64,000 nucleotides of DNA, taken from positions 1-64,000 of the forward strand of contig NZ_BSEX01000020.1 of the NCBI RefSeq assembly GCF_027922045.1. Reading direction: 5' to 3'. Source of the stretch: Microbacterium terregens (lineage in GTDB: Bacteria; Pseudomonadota; Alphaproteobacteria; Sphingomonadales; Sphingomonadaceae). Below are positions 15,331 through 23,644 of the stretch, piece by piece; positions within the stretch are counted from its first letter, which is position 1, and each line of letters starts with the position of its first letter. The notes beneath the pieces are model-generated. The model had not been told where the DNA came from and made no database searches. It saw only the letters and a program-made list of their open reading frames with translations. The position numbers were made by a program, and so were the translations under genes.

Positions 15331-16722
15331 TCAGTTCACCTCGGTTGGAGTGCGAAGACGTTCGGCGGTTCGCTCGCGAAGCGCTGCCTCATCCTTGCGG
15401 CTGCGGAACCAAGCCGCACCGACCAACGCCGCCAAAGCGCCGACCACCAGGACCCCGGCGGATCCGGGGACCGGTGAGCTCTTGCGGGACGAAGAGGCGA
15501 GCGCAGCGGCGCTCGGGATTTCCTGGGGCATGGCCATCAGATCCTTGGGCTCCTCTAGTGGACAACCGTTGGTGGCGCGGCGCCGGTTGCCGAGCACTTC
15601 ATAGGCACGCAGCCGCGCGCGCATGATGCTGCCGAGCGGCCGATGCGCGGCCAGGCTGTGGGACGGACAGAACAGCAGTTGCTCGTCGACAAAGGCGCGT
15701 CGCACTGCGTTCCAGGCGGGCTGCGGCGGCAGCACGAGGCGTGCGACCGAACGATAGGGACTTTCTTCCTGCGGCCAGTCGACGCTGGCGTCCTCCACCG
15801 GCATCCGCTCCAGATCGGTGCACAGCTGCACCCGGACGTCGAACTCTGCCGCATTTTCGGTGAACCAGGCCACCATCGCCGTCCGAAGCGCGTCGGGATC
15901 TTGGAAGTCGATGCCCCTCGCCCGCACGGCCGCAAGCGTTTCGCTGTCGGGGAAGAACCCCAGCTTGGCTACATGGTCGCCGTACCGCAGCGGGCACTGG
16001 CTGAAATAGGCTTCCGCGAGCGGGGGCAGCCGCGGATGGCCGTAGAAGTCGAGGTTCGCGCTGTTGAGCCCGACCGCGTTCAGTGTGCGGTTCGTGACGC
16101 GGGCTGCTGTGGAGACGGCGGCCTTGACCGCCTGCGGCAGCGCAGTCGCGGTTTCGGTGGCGCTGATGGCGGCCAGAAAGGCGCTGGCGGTCGGCGCGTT
16201 GAAGACGGTGCCGGTATCGAGCACGAAGTCCTGCGTGTCGGCATCATGCCCGGGCAGCTTCTCGCCCTCGACCCCCAGCACCTTGATCGCCAGGCCCCGG
16301 GGGGTGGAGACGCGGCGATCGTCGAGCAGTTCGCCGGGCACCTGCGCCATGCGCACCACCACGGAATAGCGCCCAGGTTTCGCGAACAGGCCTTGGGCGA
16401 GCTCCGGGGGCAGATCGTCGCGGACATGCAACTCGCCGCGCAACAGCGCATGGGATTTCGCGTGGGAGACACGGACGTAGCGGCCGTACCGGCGGCAGGT
16501 CACCTCCCCGCCCTTCCCCATCGCCGCGATGATCGCGTCGATCGTCTCACCCTCATCGGGCGGGATCGTCTCCACGTCGGGCGTGTAGCGGACATAGGCC
16601 ATGGCGGTCAGCACCCCGCCGCGGCAAGGGGCAAGCGACTGCCGAGGGGCTCGCGCGGAAGTCTCCGGACGTCCTGCATGCTTGCCATTCTCTTCCCTCT
16701 TCCTTGAGGTTCGAGGCGGCAT
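15331..16722 (-). CDS. Catalase-family heme protein with a C-terminal membrane anchor
   Basis: This is a 463-residue (or 423 from the ATG at 16602) protein of the SrpA-like catalase group. A distal-side VSHAKSHALLRGEL, a TPRGLAIKVLG block and a proximal RARLRAYEVLGNRR (Arg-x3-Tyr type heme ligand) fit the family. Residues about 425-445 (VLVVGALAALVGAAWF) form a single membrane helix followed by RSRKDE, so the enzyme is probably tail-anchored. Members reduce peroxides or fatty hydroperoxides. The first 40 residues are basic and poorly conserved in character, so the downstream start at MAYVRYTP is likely. It leads a two-gene unit with the lactonase-like gene. Confidence 0.8.
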   Translation of the reverse strand: MPPRTSRKREENGKHAGRPETSARAPRQSLAPCRGGVLTAMAYVRYTPDVETIPPDEGETIDAIIAAMGKGGEVTCRRYGRYVRVSHAKSHALLRGELHVRDDLPPELAQGLFAKPGRYSVVVRMAQVPGELLDDRRVSTPRGLAIKVLGVEGEKLPGHDADTQDFVLDTGTVFNAPTASAFLAAISATETATALPQAVKAAVSTAARVTNRTLNAVGLNSANLDFYGHPRLPPLAEAYFSQCPLRYGDHVAKLGFFPDSETLAAVRARGIDFQDPDALRTAMVAWFTENAAEFDVRVQLCTDLERMPVEDASVDWPQEESPYRSVARLVLPPQPAWNAVRRAFVDEQLLFCPSHSLAAHRPLGSIMRARLRAYEVLGNRRRATNGCPLEEPKDLMAMPQEIPSAAALASSSRKSSPVPGSAGVLVVGALAALVGAAWFRSRKDEAALRERTAERLRTPTEVN

Positions 16723-16820
16723 CCGCCGGCGCTCGGTTCAGCCTCTCAAGCCTCGAAGGCAAGGCGCTGTTCCCGCGGCGGGCCAAAAAACCGATCGACG
16801 GCGGTCCGGAATAACCTGGA

Positions 16821-18407
16821 TCAGTCCACCGGCTCCGGTGCGGTTCCGGAACGTGTCTCCAGCGCCGCCCCTCCGTCCCGCGGAGCACTTCGCCGAGTGG
16901 CTCGCGCCTCGTCACGCCGGGCGCGAGCGCGGCGGAGCCGCCGCCGCAATCGCGCGTCGCGCAGCAGCGACGCGGGCAGGTCGGTCGCTGCCCGCAACCC
17001 GGCGACGCTGGAGATGTTGCGGATGCCGCGCCGGGTCTCGGACAGCAGCTGGTTCACCATCTCGCGCCGCTCGATCTCGCCATGTTCCGCCACCAGCGAG
17101 AGCCGGTGGATGGCGTAGAGGCCCAGCAGACCCGCGATCAGGAAGTAGAAGTCCCAGTTGGTGAGGATGAGCGGCAGGCTGAGCGTTCCGCTGGGGCCGC
17201 TCCAGCGGAGCAGCAGCTCGAGTTCCCGCCTCGCGAAGAAGTCCGCGAGCAGGCCGCCGAGGATCGGCGCGAGGCCGGCGGCCACTGCTGTCACCATCGC
17301 GTTTGCCGCGACATAGGCGGTGGCGCTCCCCTTGGGCGACAGCTTGAGCGCGATGTTGGTCGAAGTGAGCGTCACGCCTGCGATGGCGGCCCCCATCAGC
17401 ATGTGCAGCGCCACCAGCCACGCGGCGACCAGCGTTCGGTTCTCGAACTGCGACGCGCCGATCATGCCGACGATGGCGAAGATATAGGCCGGCGCACACA
17501 CGGCCATCACCGACTTATTGGCGAAGCGATCGCTGAGCACGCCCCAGGACCGCAGCGCCAGCAGGTTCGCCACCTGGCTCACCACGCTCAGCACCATCAC
17601 GAAGCTGACTTCGAAGCGGAGCTGGCGAACGATGAAGACGGTGAAGAAGGGCGTGGCCAGGTTGATCGCGAACTGCCAGCTGGCAACGAAACCCAGCAGC
17701 CGGGCGAAGTTGCGGTCGCGGAAGGGCTGCGTGAGCAGGCGCTTGAGGCGGACCGGGCCGTCGGTGGCCGGCATCTCCGGCTCCGGCATGGCCGCAACCA
17801 CGCGCGCGCTGATCAGCCCGGTGACGCACCCGATCGTGAACATGCCGGCGAACACCAGGTTGCGCGACAGCGATCCGGCAGGCGTCAGATGCAGCGCAAG
17901 CGCCGCCGCGAGGCCGAGGATCAGGCTAATGGCGGTGAGCCACGCCGTACGCTTCGCGAACACCCGCCCTAGCCGGTCCTCCGGCGCCAGGTCGCGGAGC
18001 CAGGCGTTCCAGGCACAGGTCCCGATCGCGCCCAACCCGCATACGACCAACTGCGCGGCCAGGAACAACAGCAACGGCACCGTTCCGGTGAAAAAGGCGG
18101 TGACCGCCATCACCGCCAGCATCGCGCGGCCCACCAGGCTGGTGATGACGGCGATCCGCTTGCGCGTGCGCAGGCGCTCCACCAGCAGGATCGCGGGAAG
18201 CTGCAGGAGCTGCGCGAGGAAGGGCGCACTCGCAAGCACCCCGACCATCGTGTTGGAAGCCCCCAGGTGCAGCGCGAAGGCGGTGAGGATGACGCCGGTG
18301 GTGAGTGCGGCGGTACCGCCGGACAAGGCCGCTTCGCGCACCAGCAGGTGCAGGCCGTGTTCGCGTTCGGCCTCGCTGACATGCGCTTGGGGAAAGAGCG
18401 TTACCAT
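16821..18407 (-). CDS. MFS transporter with an arginine-rich C-terminal tail
   Basis: The protein is 528 residues with about twelve hydrophobic segments and an MFS loop signature (VERLRTRKR after helix 2). The substrate is unknown. The last 80 or so residues leave the membrane and become extraordinarily Arg-rich (RLRRRLRRARARRDE type), an odd cytoplasmic tail for an MFS permease. It is transcribed away from the cupin gene with a 125-base shared promoter region. A 98-base gap separates it from the catalase-family gene downstream. Confidence 0.8.
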   Translation of the reverse strand: MVTLFPQAHVSEAEREHGLHLLVREAALSGGTAALTTGVILTAFALHLGASNTMVGVLASAPFLAQLLQLPAILLVERLRTRKRIAVITSLVGRAMLAVMAVTAFFTGTVPLLLFLAAQLVVCGLGAIGTCAWNAWLRDLAPEDRLGRVFAKRTAWLTAISLILGLAAALALHLTPAGSLSRNLVFAGMFTIGCVTGLISARVVAAMPEPEMPATDGPVRLKRLLTQPFRDRNFARLLGFVASWQFAINLATPFFTVFIVRQLRFEVSFVMVLSVVSQVANLLALRSWGVLSDRFANKSVMAVCAPAYIFAIVGMIGASQFENRTLVAAWLVALHMLMGAAIAGVTLTSTNIALKLSPKGSATAYVAANAMVTAVAAGLAPILGGLLADFFARRELELLLRWSGPSGTLSLPLILTNWDFYFLIAGLLGLYAIHRLSLVAEHGEIERREMVNQLLSETRRGIRNISSVAGLRAATDLPASLLRDARLRRRLRRARARRDEARATRRSAPRDGGAALETRSGTAPEPVD

Positions 18408-18532
18408 CGGGTCTCCCGAACATCCCTGCGCCGCCCGAACGCCCCATCGCGCCGCGCGATCCGCAGTTCACGGGAACGGTCCGGGCCTTCGTTCGTCCCC
18501 TTTCCCGAACGCAAATCCACAGGAGCAGGCGA

Positions 18533-18949
18533 ATGGCGATCTTCAACAAGGACATGGTGGACCTCGCGACCAAGAACAGCTTCTGGCAGAAGGAGGTGTA
18601 TCGCGACCGCAAGGTGCAGATCGTGCTGATGAGCATCCCGGCGGGCGAGGAGATCGGCACCGAGACGCATCCGGCCGACCAGACGACCTTCATCGTCTCG
18701 GGCGAGGCGCAGGTCATCGTCGACGGTCACTCGACCAAGGCCGGCAAGAACCACATGGTGGTGGTGCCCAAGGGATCGGAGCACAACATCATCAACAAGG
18801 GCTCCGGCGACCTGAAGCTCTTCTCGGTCTATGCGCCGCCGGCCGAGCCGGAGGGGGCGGCCTTCAAGACCAAGGAAGAGGCCGAGGAGGCCGAGAAGGG
18901 CCTGCTCGCCAAGGCGGCCGAGAAGGTGAAGGAGGCGGTCGGCCGATGA
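18533..18949 (+). CDS. Cupin-domain protein
   Basis: This 138-residue single-domain cupin has motif 1 around ETHPADQTTFIVSGEAQVIV and motif 2 around VVVPKGSEHNIINKG, so metal binding by Glu and His residues is likely. The last 35 residues are a Lys/Glu/Ala helix (KTKEEAEEAEKGLLAK), probably solvent-exposed. AGGAG precedes the ATG by seven bases. The stop overlaps the start of the SDR gene (ATGA). The substrate is not recognisable. Confidence 0.85.
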   Translation: MAIFNKDMVDLATKNSFWQKEVYRDRKVQIVLMSIPAGEEIGTETHPADQTTFIVSGEAQVIVDGHSTKAGKNHMVVVPKGSEHNIINKGSGDLKLFSVYAPPAEPEGAAFKTKEEAEEAEKGLLAKAAEKVKEAVGR

Positions 18950-19914
18950 GCCGCGCGCCCCTCCGCGTCGTCATCACCGGCGCGTCGAGCGGCATCGGCG
19001 CCGCCACTGCGGTCGCCTTCGCACGCCAGGGCGCCCGGCTGGTGCTCGGCGCGCGGGGCACGGCCGGGTTGGACGACATCGCCCTGCGCTGCCGCGGCGC
19101 GGGCGGCACGGCCGATGCCGTTCCCGTCGACGTGACCGATCCGGGCGCAGTCGCGGACTTCGCAGCGGAAGCGCGGGAGCGGCTGGGCGGCATCGACCTC
19201 TGGTTCAGCTGCGTGGGCGTGGGCGTGCTCGGCAAGTTCCAGGACGTTCCCCTCGCCGACCACCAGCGGGTGATCGAGTCGAACCTGCTCAGCCACATGA
19301 ACGAAGCGCACGCCGTCCTGCCGATCTTCCTGGCGCAGGATCGCGGCACCTGGGTCAACATGATCTCGATCGGCGGCTTCTTTGCGACGCCGTTTGCCGC
19401 CGCCTATTCGGCGAGCAAGTTCGGGTTGCGGGGCTTCAGCCAGGCGCTGCGCGGCGAGCTTTCGAAGAACCCGCGGATCCACATCTGCGACGTGTATCCG
19501 ACCTTCGTCGACACACCCGCGATCGGACACGCGGGCAACTATACGGGCGTCCGGCTTGCGATGCCGCCGGGGTCGCTGGCACCGGAGACCGTGGCGAAGG
19601 CCGTGGTGCGGCTTGCACGGCACCCCCGCAACACCACCGTGCTGGGCGCGCCCGCACTGGCCCTGAAGCTCGGCCAGTTCGCGGTGCCGAACCTGAGCGC
19701 GGCGATGATGAACGGCTTCATGGAGCGCTGGTCACGGAAGGCCGAGCGGGGCGAGGACGGCAGCGGCACGCTGTTCGATCCGCCGAGCGAGCCCAGCGGG
19801 ATCGATGGCGGCCAGCGAAATCCCGAGCAGCGCCGTGCCGCAGCGGCCGCGGCCGGAGCCGCCGCGTTCGGCGTGGCGGCCATCGGCGCATGGCTGTGGC
19901 GGCGGCGGCGCTAA
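18946..19914 (+). CDS. Short-chain dehydrogenase/reductase with C-terminal anchor
   Basis: This is a 322-residue classical SDR. The cofactor motif is TGASSGIG, and the catalytic residues are Ser in NMISIGG and Tyr-x3-Lys in YSASK. The extension after residue 260 ends in an Ala-rich hydrophobic helix (GAAAFGVAAIGAWLW) capped by RRRR, which would tether it to the membrane. The substrate is unknown. The start at the ATG overlapping the cupin stop is clear; the frame is open far upstream but antisense to the MFS gene, and that part is not coding. Confidence 0.88.
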   Translation: MSRAPLRVVITGASSGIGAATAVAFARQGARLVLGARGTAGLDDIALRCRGAGGTADAVPVDVTDPGAVADFAAEARERLGGIDLWFSCVGVGVLGKFQDVPLADHQRVIESNLLSHMNEAHAVLPIFLAQDRGTWVNMISIGGFFATPFAAAYSASKFGLRGFSQALRGELSKNPRIHICDVYPTFVDTPAIGHAGNYTGVRLAMPPGSLAPETVAKAVVRLARHPRNTTVLGAPALALKLGQFAVPNLSAAMMNGFMERWSRKAERGEDGSGTLFDPPSEPSGIDGGQRNPEQRRAAAAAAGAAAFGVAAIGAWLWRRRR

Positions 19915-19932
19915 ATCGACGCTGACCGGCGC

Positions 19933-19963
19933 GGGTGCATTGCAGCGTCCCTGCAATGCACCC
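19933..19963. repeat. Perfect 13-base inverted repeat
   Basis: GGGTGCATTGCAG (19933-19945) and CTGCAATGCACCC (19951-19963) are exact reverse complements around CGTCC. The repeat lies between the SDR stop and the M24 peptidase start, 12 bases before the latter. As RNA it would be a very stable hairpin: a terminator without a T-tract, or a structure that hides the peptidase ribosome site. As DNA it could be an operator. Confidence 0.7.
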
Positions 19964-19975
19964 TATCCAGCCGGT

Positions 19976-21232
19976 ATGCGCTCCTTCCTCTCCCGCCGCA
20001 GCTTCGTCGGCGCAGCTCTCACCCTCCCGGCCCTCGCTTCCAGCGCGATCCTGCGTGCCGCGGAGCCGGACCTGTCGGAACTCCGCGACCTCACCACGGG
20101 TGCAAAGCCGATCGATGCGGCCGAGCGGCTGGCACGGATCGGGCGCGCGCAGGCCCTGATGCGTCGCCACGACATCGCCGCCGTGGTGGTCGAGCCGGGC
20201 GCGTCGCTCACCTATTTCACGGGCGTTCAGTGGGGCCGGAGCGAGCGCGTGACCGCGGCCGTCCTTCCGCGCGAAGGTGACGCGCTGGTGGTCACCCCCT
20301 TCTTCGAAGAACCCTCGGTCCGCGAGACCCTCGACGTCTCGGCAGAGGTGCGCGTGTGGCAGGAGGATGAAAGCCCGCTGGCACTGATCGCCGGCTGGCT
20401 GCAGGAGCGCGGCCTGGCCAAGGGGCGGCTGGGGATCGAGGAGACCGCCCGCTTCTTCGTGGCAGACGGGCTCGGCGCACGGCTGCCGGGCATGCGGCTC
20501 GTGTCGGCCGATCCGATCGTTCGCGGCCTGCGCATGATCAAGTCCCCCGCGGAGATCGCGCTGATGCAGATGGCGACCGACGTCACGCTTGCCGCCTATC
20601 GGTGGACCTGGGCGCGGGTCGAGGCTGGCATGACCGGCCGTGACGTGTCCGCGCTGATGAGCGCCGCAACCCGCATGCTCGGCGGCGAGCCGGAGTTCTC
20701 GATGGCGCTGGTGGGCGAGGCCTCCGCCTATCCGCACGGCAGCCGACGGGTGCACCGGATCGCGCCCGGGGAAGTGCTGCTGATGGACTGCGGCTGCTCG
20801 GTGCATGGCTATGAGTCCGACGTCTCGCGCACCTTCTCGTACCGTAGCGTCCGCCCGGAGGTTCGCCGGGTATGGGAAACGGTCGCGAAGGGGCAGCAGG
20901 TGGCGTTGGAAGCAGCGCGCATCGGCATCGCGGCCGGTACCATCGACGATGCCGTGCGCACCTTCTACGAGGCGCAGGGCTATGGCCCGCGCTATCGCCT
21001 GCCCGGCCTTTCCCACCGCACCGGCCACGGCATCGGCATGGACGGGCATGAACCGGTCAACCTCGTGCACGGAGAGACTACCCCGCTCGCGGCCGGCATG
21101 TGCTTCTCCAACGAGCCGGGCCTCTACTTGCCCGGCAAGTTCGGCGTCCGGCTGGAGGATTGCTTCTACATGACCCCGGCGGGGCCTCACTGGTTCAGCA
21201 AGCCACCCGCGTCCATTGACAGTCCGCTCTGA
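19976..21232 (+). CDS. Tat-exported M24 metallopeptidase (Xaa-Pro aminopeptidase-like)
   Basis: This is a 418-residue pita-bread peptidase. The N-terminus has a twin-arginine signal (SRRSFVGAALTLPALASS) ending near Ala30. The metal ligands of M24 enzymes can be seen in order: Asp in LLMDCG, Asp in YESDVSRTF, His in HRTGHGIG, Glu in FSNEPG and Glu in VRLEDC. Family members remove N-terminal residues before proline. Export by Tat suggests that the two metals are loaded in the cytoplasm. A strong hairpin sits just before the start, and no clear Shine-Dalgarno is visible. Confidence 0.88.
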   Translation: MRSFLSRRSFVGAALTLPALASSAILRAAEPDLSELRDLTTGAKPIDAAERLARIGRAQALMRRHDIAAVVVEPGASLTYFTGVQWGRSERVTAAVLPREGDALVVTPFFEEPSVRETLDVSAEVRVWQEDESPLALIAGWLQERGLAKGRLGIEETARFFVADGLGARLPGMRLVSADPIVRGLRMIKSPAEIALMQMATDVTLAAYRWTWARVEAGMTGRDVSALMSAATRMLGGEPEFSMALVGEASAYPHGSRRVHRIAPGEVLLMDCGCSVHGYESDVSRTFSYRSVRPEVRRVWETVAKGQQVALEAARIGIAAGTIDDAVRTFYEAQGYGPRYRLPGLSHRTGHGIGMDGHEPVNLVHGETTPLAAGMCFSNEPGLYLPGKFGVRLEDCFYMTPAGPHWFSKPPASIDSPL

Positions 21233-21303
21233 TCGTCCCCGAGAGACGCTGCGGATCGAAACTTTAGGCTTTGGGTTCGTGACGAGATGAAGGGCTACAC
21301 CGC

Positions 21304-21927
21304 GTGACCATCAGCACCGAATGGCAGCAGATCGCAATCTATGCAGTGCTTGCGGCGCTGGCGCTCGCATTCATCCAGCGCATCCCCTTCATCGGGCCGA
21401 TCGTGCGCTTCGCTTTCTCGGTCGGGTTGCTCGCGCTGTGCCTGTTCATCCTGTTCCAGCAGGCGCCCTACGAACCTTCTTTGGCGCGCATCGCCGAGCG
21501 CCTCGGCGTGAACGGCCAGGAGGTGTCCGGCGGAGAGGTTCGCATCCGGATGTCGCCGGACGGGCATTTCTGGGCACGCGCGACGATCAACGGGGTGGAG
21601 CGCCGGATGCTGGTCGACAGCGGTGCGACGATCACCGCGATCTCCGAGGACACGGCAAAGGCGGCCGCCATAGGCTCCGGCACCAGCCTGGTTCCAGTGG
21701 TGCTTCAGACCGCGAACGGCCTGGCCCAGGCGCGCACCGGATCGGTGAAGCGGCTCGAGCTGGGATCGATCACGGCGCGCGATCTCAAGGTCGCGATCTC
21801 TCCGGCGCTCGGCGACATGAACGTGCTGGGGATGAACTTCCTCTCCGATCTCGCCTCGTGGCGGGTCGAGGGACGCACGCTGATCCTCGTCCCGAAGACC
21901 GGGGTAAAGGGCACGCGCAAACCCTGA
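21304..21927 (+). CDS. Retropepsin-like aspartic protease, membrane-anchored
   Basis: The protein is 207 residues starting at GTG. Two hydrophobic segments (residues about 9-27 and 34-52) are followed by a clan AA domain with the catalytic motif MLVDSGATITAIS and the second conserved block LGMNFLSDLASWRVEG. The size and layout match the TIGR02281-type proteases of alphaproteobacteria. These act as homodimers, as each chain supplies one catalytic Asp. The physiological substrate is unknown. Confidence 0.85.
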   Translation: MTISTEWQQIAIYAVLAALALAFIQRIPFIGPIVRFAFSVGLLALCLFILFQQAPYEPSLARIAERLGVNGQEVSGGEVRIRMSPDGHFWARATINGVERRMLVDSGATITAISEDTAKAAAIGSGTSLVPVVLQTANGLAQARTGSVKRLELGSITARDLKVAISPALGDMNVLGMNFLSDLASWRVEGRTLILVPKTGVKGTRKP

Positions 21928-21937
21928 GGAGGGGCAC

Positions 21938-21964
21938 GGCTGCGCTGGCTCGCGCTTCGCAGCC
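21938..21964. terminator. Possible terminator between convergent genes
   Basis: GGCTGCG and CGCAGCC form a 7-base stem with a 13-base loop between the protease stop and the convergent GH43 stop. It is weak evidence, but it is the only structure in this gap. Confidence 0.3.
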
Positions 21965-21985
21965 ATTTCGCCGCATCCAGCGCGC

Positions 21986-23644
21986 CTAGCCCAGAACCTC
22001 TGCGCGTGCCGATGCCTGCTCCCGCAGCGGGTCGGCCGCCGGGTGCTCGACATAGTGGAAATAGCGGAAGTCGGCCGGAAGGCCGGTGCCGGCCATGTCC
22101 TGGCACGCCATGCCGACGAAGGTGCCGGTGAAGTTCGGCAGGCCCGGCAGCGTCGCCTCGTCCGACAACAGGCTCGCGTCGAACGCCTCCGGGAGCCAGC
22201 ACCACTCCAAGGCACCTGCCAGGCGATAGCCGAAGCGCAGCGCCTCATGGTCCACCTCCACGCGAAGCTCGACGGCACCCGGACCGATCGGGACCGGCGG
22301 CGTGAGGACACTGCTCCCCTCCCCCTGCGGCGTAACGGCCAGCACCTGGATCTGGCGCTCGCCGCCATCGTCGGCGGTCAGGTGGAGGAAGTAGAATTTG
22401 GTGCTGTTGTAATAGCAGACCAGGCCGGCCCCCTGCTGGAAATGCTCGGGCTCGAACTCGACGCAGCTCTGCGCATGGTAGCGGAACGCCTGTTGTCGCC
22501 GCGCGACCAGCGACTGGGTGAAGTGGCTGCCGATGGTCTCGCGCCCGTAGAGGCGCAGATAGCCCGGACGCGCCTCGAGGCTGAAGAGCTGCTCGGGATA
22601 GGGCGTCCGGAGCCATTGGAACGGCTCCGGCAGGGTCGAGCCGGTGAACTCGGTCTCCTCTTGCACAGGGTCGACGGCGGCGTGCGCCGGCCCTGCTACT
22701 TCCGCCACCGGTACCCCCGTCCCGTCGAGCGTGCGCAGCCATCCGTCGGCGCCCCAGCGCATCGGCTGGATCGCGCTTTCCCGCCCCAGCACGCAGCGGT
22801 TGCTTGCCGGCAAGGGACGCCCACAGAGGTAGGTCATCCATGTCTCGCCCGAGGGCGTTTCGACGAGGTCGCCGTGCCCGGCGCGCTGCAAGGGAGCCTC
22901 GGGCCGGCCGCGGGCCGTAAGCACGGGGCCGTCGGGATGCACCTCGTAAGGTCCGAACAGCGAACGCGAGCGGGCCATGACGACGGCGTGGTTCCGCTCG
23001 GTCCCCCCTTCCGCGACCAGGAGATGGTACCAGCCGTCCCGCTTGTAGAGGTGCGGCCCCTCGGTGAAGCCGAGCGGCGTTCCCTCGAAGATCACGCGGC
23101 GCTCCCCGAGCAGCCAGCCGCTGCGGAGATCCATCTCCTGCGCGACGATGCCGGCGAAGCGGCGCCGGCCCGGCCGATGATCCCACAGCATGTTGAGCAG
23201 CCAGCTGCGTCCGTCGTCGTCGTGAAACAGCGCCGGATCGAAGCCGCTGCTGTTGAGATGGACGGGATCGGACCAGTCACCATCGATCCGATCGCACCAG
23301 ACCCAGTAATTGTGGAAGTCGCGCAGCGACGCCCCACGCGCACCATCCACCGTCGTGCGCCCATAGCGCTTCACATCGGTGAAGATCAGGTGGAACCGAC
23401 CATCGGCGTAGCTGAGGTCCGGCGCCCACACCCCGCAGGAGTCGGGATTGCCGCGCATGTCGAGCTGGCTGGGGCGGCGAAGCGGACGTGCGACGAGACG
23501 CCAGGTGGCGAGATCACGCGAATGGTGGATCTGGACGCCTGGAAACCATTCGAAGGTGGAGGTGGCGATGTAATAATCGTCCTCCACGCGGACGATCGAC
23601 GGATCGGGGTTGAAGCCCCGCAGGATGGGATTGCGGATGGTCAT
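21986..23644 (-). CDS. GH43 beta-xylosidase, cytoplasmic
   Basis: This is a 552-residue GH43 enzyme with a five-bladed propeller followed by a C-terminal beta-sandwich (about residues 330-540, GH43_C2 type). Active-site residues are visible: Asp in NPDPSIV, Asp in GFDPALF and Glu in TEGPHLY. There is no signal peptide, so it should act on imported xylo-oligosaccharides in the cytoplasm. The ATG at 23644 overlaps the stop of the upstream MFS gene (ATGA), so permease and hydrolase are translationally coupled. The length and both domains fit the XynB-like subfamily. Release of xylose or arabinose cannot be separated by eye. Confidence 0.9.
   Translation of the reverse strand: MTIRNPILRGFNPDPSIVRVEDDYYIATSTFEWFPGVQIHHSRDLATWRLVARPLRRPSQLDMRGNPDSCGVWAPDLSYADGRFHLIFTDVKRYGRTTVDGARGASLRDFHNYWVWCDRIDGDWSDPVHLNSSGFDPALFHDDDGRSWLLNMLWDHRPGRRRFAGIVAQEMDLRSGWLLGERRVIFEGTPLGFTEGPHLYKRDGWYHLLVAEGGTERNHAVVMARSRSLFGPYEVHPDGPVLTARGRPEAPLQRAGHGDLVETPSGETWMTYLCGRPLPASNRCVLGRESAIQPMRWGADGWLRTLDGTGVPVAEVAGPAHAAVDPVQEETEFTGSTLPEPFQWLRTPYPEQLFSLEARPGYLRLYGRETIGSHFTQSLVARRQQAFRYHAQSCVEFEPEHFQQGAGLVCYYNSTKFYFLHLTADDGGERQIQVLAVTPQGEGSSVLTPPVPIGPGAVELRVEVDHEALRFGYRLAGALEWCWLPEAFDASLLSDEATLPGLPNFTGTFVGMACQDMAGTGLPADFRYFHYVEHPAADPLREQASARAEVLG

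Noticed and set aside
15643..16707. A plus-strand frame opposite the catalase-family gene
   Set aside because: Antisense to a protein with recognisable catalase blocks; no start signal.
17518..18945. N-terminal 476-codon extension of the SDR frame
   Set aside because: The extension is antisense to the MFS gene and out of frame with the cupin gene; the SDR starts cleanly at the ATGA overlap at 18946.
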